64,000 nucleotides of DNA, from contig OX344763.1 of the NCBI GenBank assembly GCA_947034895.1, forward strand, positions 43,089,025 through 43,153,024, in the 5' to 3' direction. Positions 61,076 to 64,000 of this stretch are shown here, in pieces. The notes under the pieces are model-generated. The model did no database searches. It was not told the DNA's origin and worked only from the letters and a program-made list of their open reading frames with translations. This DNA is from Rhytidiadelphus loreus. Lineage: Eukaryota > Streptophyta > Bryopsida > Hypnales > Hylocomiaceae. Positions within the stretch are counted from its first letter, which is position 1, and every line of letters starts with the position of its first letter. Both the position numbers and the translations under genes were made by a program.

Positions 61076-62494
61076 ATGGCGAACCACACCCTCTTGGTAT
61101 TCTTTGCTTTTATAGTTGTATTCTTGACATTTTTTGGTCATAGACGTCGCCGTGTACTGCCATTTGTTCCAATTGAAATTCCAAGAGGTCATTCGATACA
61201 ACGGTTGATTCCAATCATTACTTTCATGGTTTGGAAGCAGCAGTTTCCATGTCGCATGTGGTGGGTTGAGCCACGCCAATACATCCACCACGACGTTGTA
61301 GAAGGCGATGTGTGGCATACATCTCCCCAAATGTTGGATATGAGGTACTAGCAAACTTATCGTATGGATTTTTTAGCATTTGAGGCTTTGATTGATTTAT
61401 TAACACCATTTTTGCGTCCCACTGTTGCTACATTTGTAAGAGCCCCTATCCCAGTTAGAAAACAAGTGAAACTTGTTTTGTACCGATTAGCACATGGTGT
61501 AAGTAGTGCCTGAATGCACAACTTATATGGATGTGGTGAATCTATTATTCACAAGTACACTATGATTGTGTGTCAGGCATTAGGGTCTGCAAAACACGGG
61601 TTATTTTTTCAGTTTATCCACACACCTCATGGCGACCGCCTCCGGGATATTATAGAAAGTTTTCGGGACATCACTGGCTTACCAAACATTGTTGGTGCTA
61701 TTGATGACACACACATTCCTTTGACATGTCGACCGATTAGACAATATACTCCAATGCCCCAAGATTTTTTTAATAGAAAAAAATTTCATAGCATTGTTTT
61801 GCAAGGAATATGTGACAAGAATAGGATGTTCTGGAATGTCTGTGCGGGACAACCTGGAGGTGTTCATGATGCTGGACAATTTGTTGTATCTTCCGTTGCT
61901 GCACAATTAAGTACAAGACAAACTTTAGCAACGCCAGTGATCCGTTTGAGTGGATTAGATATAAGGCCGTACCTTATTGGTGACACTACTTACCCAAGCA
62001 AACCATATATGCTCAAGAATTTCAAATCGGGTAATCCGGCAATGGTGGACCAAAATAGGTATGTTTTTGTTTTATTTTTCATCATTTTGTTCTTTTTCAT
62101 CAATTACTTTATGATGCGCAAAAATCTCCACTTCTAATTCATCCTTTTCTTTATATCTTGTGGTTTGTTCAGGTTCGACTCCTCTGTAAACAGTGGTAGA
62201 GTAGTTATTGAACAGGCATTTGAGGCTTTAAAGAATCGTTGGCACATTCTTAAAGCATTTAATATGTCTGTTGATAAGGCTACTTTGGTTACCTTAGCAT
62301 GTTGCATTCTTCACAACTACTGTGAGGTGAAAAGACAACGTGTACCAACAGATGTTAGACTTCAAAATGATCCTTATGTTGGGTTTCATATTGGACGGAT
62401 GCAACTTCCTCGTGAAGGTTTACCTGCAAAGGTAGCTGGAGAGGCCATGAGAGAGGTTTTATTTGCTTTATGGCTACAACACAATCCAATGTGA
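61076..62494 (+). pseudogene. PIF/Harbinger transposase, broken by two stops
   Basis: Exon 1 61076-62058, GT-AG intron 62059-62172, exon 2 62173-62494. One frame runs throughout except for TAG 61349-61351 and TGA 61511-61513. The DDE_Tnp_4 core is visible: LPNIVGAIDDTHIPL (first Asp), FWNVCAGQPGGVHDAGQF (second Asp), PYLIGDTTYP, and across the intron VIEQAFEALKNRWHIL (the Glu), then CILHNYCE. The N-terminal part has the helix-turn-helix-like VKLVLYRLAHG and LYGCGESIIHKY pattern of plant Harbinger proteins. Catalytic DDE residues are intact, so breakage is limited to the two nonsense codons. Its partner gene converges from the right. Confidence 0.85.
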
Positions 62495-62963
62495 TTATTG
62501 TATGTATGTGAGGATTTCAAATTGTAACCTATTTGGTGTACTATTTAATTGGTGGGCTCATTTTCTGTTCAATTGTTCTTATAATTTTAGAGAACTATTA
62601 AGTTTTAATGTTTCACCTCCTGTACAACATCAATATTATTTTTTTATCAAATTTCAATTTTTTTTTTATGTAAGTTGATATGATGACAAAGAATAAAACA
62701 TCCTTTATATTTAAAAAGAGAACAATCCCAATCATCACTTGCAATGCTATAGTACATGAAATTGAAAGTTTAAACATTAGGCATGAAATGAAACAAAGTA
62801 GAAAACGCCAAGGTCAAATGAAATAAGTATAGGACAAATAAAAATTGAAATGAAATAACATTGAATACCATGTATGTAATACAATGCAAACAAATGAAAG
62901 TATCACCAGAGCTACTCTGCATTTTTCTTCACAACATCTGCAAATAGAGCAGCCATGCGCTCA
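62495..62963. other. AT-rich gap between convergent Harbinger genes
   Basis: The 3' ends of the two transposon genes face each other across about 470 bases of AT-rich DNA. It probably contains both 3' untranslated regions and poly(A) signals. Confidence 0.5.
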
Positions 62964-63824
62964 CTACTTTACCTGTTGCAATTGGAACAGATCAAGTTCC
63001 AATTTCCTATCTTCCTGACGTTCGATCAAGTTGTCTTTGTGCATAGTCATGGCAGCCTCAATCCTAAGCTTCTCTATTTCTGCAGTTGAATCTGATAGCC
63101 TATTCAAGGCATCCATCAGATTCCTATCGATCCTAGCCCTCTTAGGTGGTTTGGGGGTCGTACCTTTGCCACGACAACCGACTAAATTTGCCGCACATAT
63201 ACGGGGGCTGCTTGTTGTGCTCTCGTGACCGGTTCCAGTAGATGGAGCTGGAGTGGAACGTGGTGGAGATTGGAATTGAGACGGTTCACCATCTCCGTCG
63301 TGCTCCTCACTGAGATCCATCGGTGCGGTTGAAGTCCCCGTTCCAGGCACCGGCACACCTTGGTCCATGCCTCCCGGAACTCCGTTGGCCTTAGCTGTGA
63401 GGCTAAGAATTTCATCAATGTCGTCGTACCAAATGAATTTGGTCCTATGGTCTCGTGCACCGCCACCCGTCTGATTGCGCAATTTCTTGATCTTCGAATA
63501 CGTGCTCCTCAGCTTCTCTCATTTGTCAGGTAGAGACTTTACTATCCTCGCGGATTCGTGAGGAAATTGTGCGATAAGGAGCTTGTGGATTTTCACCCAC
63601 TGATACTACCGCATCGTGACTATGTTGTGATTCTCCACATGCTCCTTACACTGCAACAATAAGAACCTCACAGAGACATTGCTCCAATGCCGCTCTTTAG
63701 GGGGTGCCTCTGGAGGTGGACCTACAAGAATACAAGAAACGAAAGGCAAAACTTGAGAAGAAGTTTCACCAGAAACATGAAGAGTGCTTGTGAGAAGCAA
63801 CTTCCCTAAACCTTCTTCCTCCAT
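62964..63824 (-). pseudogene. Harbinger SANT/Myb-like partner gene, broken by two stops
   Basis: One minus-strand frame from 63824 to 62964 (287 codons with stop) is interrupted by TAG at 63608-63606 and TGA at 63521-63519. Residues around HWSNVSVRFLLLQCKEHVEN, then KIHKLLIAQFPHESARIVKSLPDK, then EKLRSTYSKIKKL follow the Myb/SANT-like domain of Harbinger accessory proteins; the TGA stands where family members have Trp. KFIWYDDIDEIL is the usual conserved block after it. The C-terminus has a coiled coil (IEKLRIEAAMTMHK). The family member binds element ends and carries the transposase to the nucleus. Confidence 0.8.
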
Positions 63825-64000
63825 GCTTACCTAAACCCTAAGCCCTTGCTTAAAGAAAATACAAAAAATAAAGAACAATTAAGTCACCCAAACCACAAGT
63901 ACGAAACATCAAAACTTCGAAAACCAAGCTAGTCCCTGGACACAACCCTGTGCTCCGGGGAGAGAGACGAAGTTGCAAGTGCGTGGAAACGCAGTGCAGC

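Larger units (their letters stand above)
60946..64000. mobile_element. PIF/Harbinger element (right end outside the window)
   Basis: Two convergent genes, DDE_Tnp_4 transposase and SANT-like protein, define a Harbinger element. I could not fix the left terminal repeat or the 3-base duplication, and the right end is not in the window, so the outer coordinates are approximate. Confidence 0.7.

Overview
This window looks like nuclear DNA of a land plant, most likely a bryophyte and probably a moss. The reasons are an intronless DYW-type PPR gene with moss-style PLS repeats, an ERECTA-family receptor kinase built from 72-base LRR exons, plant-type introns, and long AT-rich intergenic DNA full of MITEs, CACTA, hAT, Harbinger and LTR-retroelement remains. 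I cannot name the species.

Left part (1-5.1 kb): gene-poor AT-rich DNA with a near-perfectly palindromic CACTA-type MITE (88-307) and two direct copies of a dispersed repeat (4521-4714, 4897-5091). GC-rich minisatellites and an intron-rich-looking leader (5.1-6.45 kb) come before the most unusual part of the window.

6.4-23.0 kb: an apparently unnamed multi-gene unit marked by about 20 copies of a 21-base interrupted palindrome (TTATCYTCG, three free bases, CGARGATAA). Ten copies form a semi-regular array upstream of a large broken gene. Further copies lie in both of that gene's introns, two lie inside its last coding exon, four are tandem at 21.9-22.0 kb, and a relic lies in a third ORF. The large gene would encode about 1360 residues, with a ParB/DGQHR-like motif followed by a region resembling a degenerate beta-class DNA methyltransferase. 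It has four in-frame stops. Next comes an FCP1/NIF-like HAD phosphatase gene, then a Ser/Pro-rich ORF. Two younger transposons interrupt the unit inside coding sequence. A 3496-base CACTA element (10946-14441, TSD TAC) sits in gene 1, and a 5116-base hAT-like element with giant inverted arms (15691-20806, TSD TCTGCAGT/TCTGTAGT) sits in gene 2. Removing each element with one TSD copy rejoins the reading frame, so the ancestral unit was about 8 kb.

23-31.6 kb: a 67-base tandem repeat, a degraded minus-strand Ty3-type gag-protease remnant (25.4-27.0 kb), AT-rich DNA related to the CACTA interior, a TIR element (28.49-28.89 kb), and the GC-richer promoter/leader of the next gene.

31.6-41.4 kb: a complete ERECTA-family LRR receptor kinase. 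I place 28 exons that sum to exactly 1003 codons. 41.4-57 kb is intergenic, with a 1.25 kb foldback element (44594-45843), a Harbinger-type transposase relic (47.2-47.7 kb) and low-complexity tracts. 57.0-59.8 kb: a complete minus-strand DYW PPR protein. 60.9 kb to the end: a PIF/Harbinger transposon with convergent transposase and SANT/Myb-like genes. Both carry two in-frame stops, and the right end lies outside the window.
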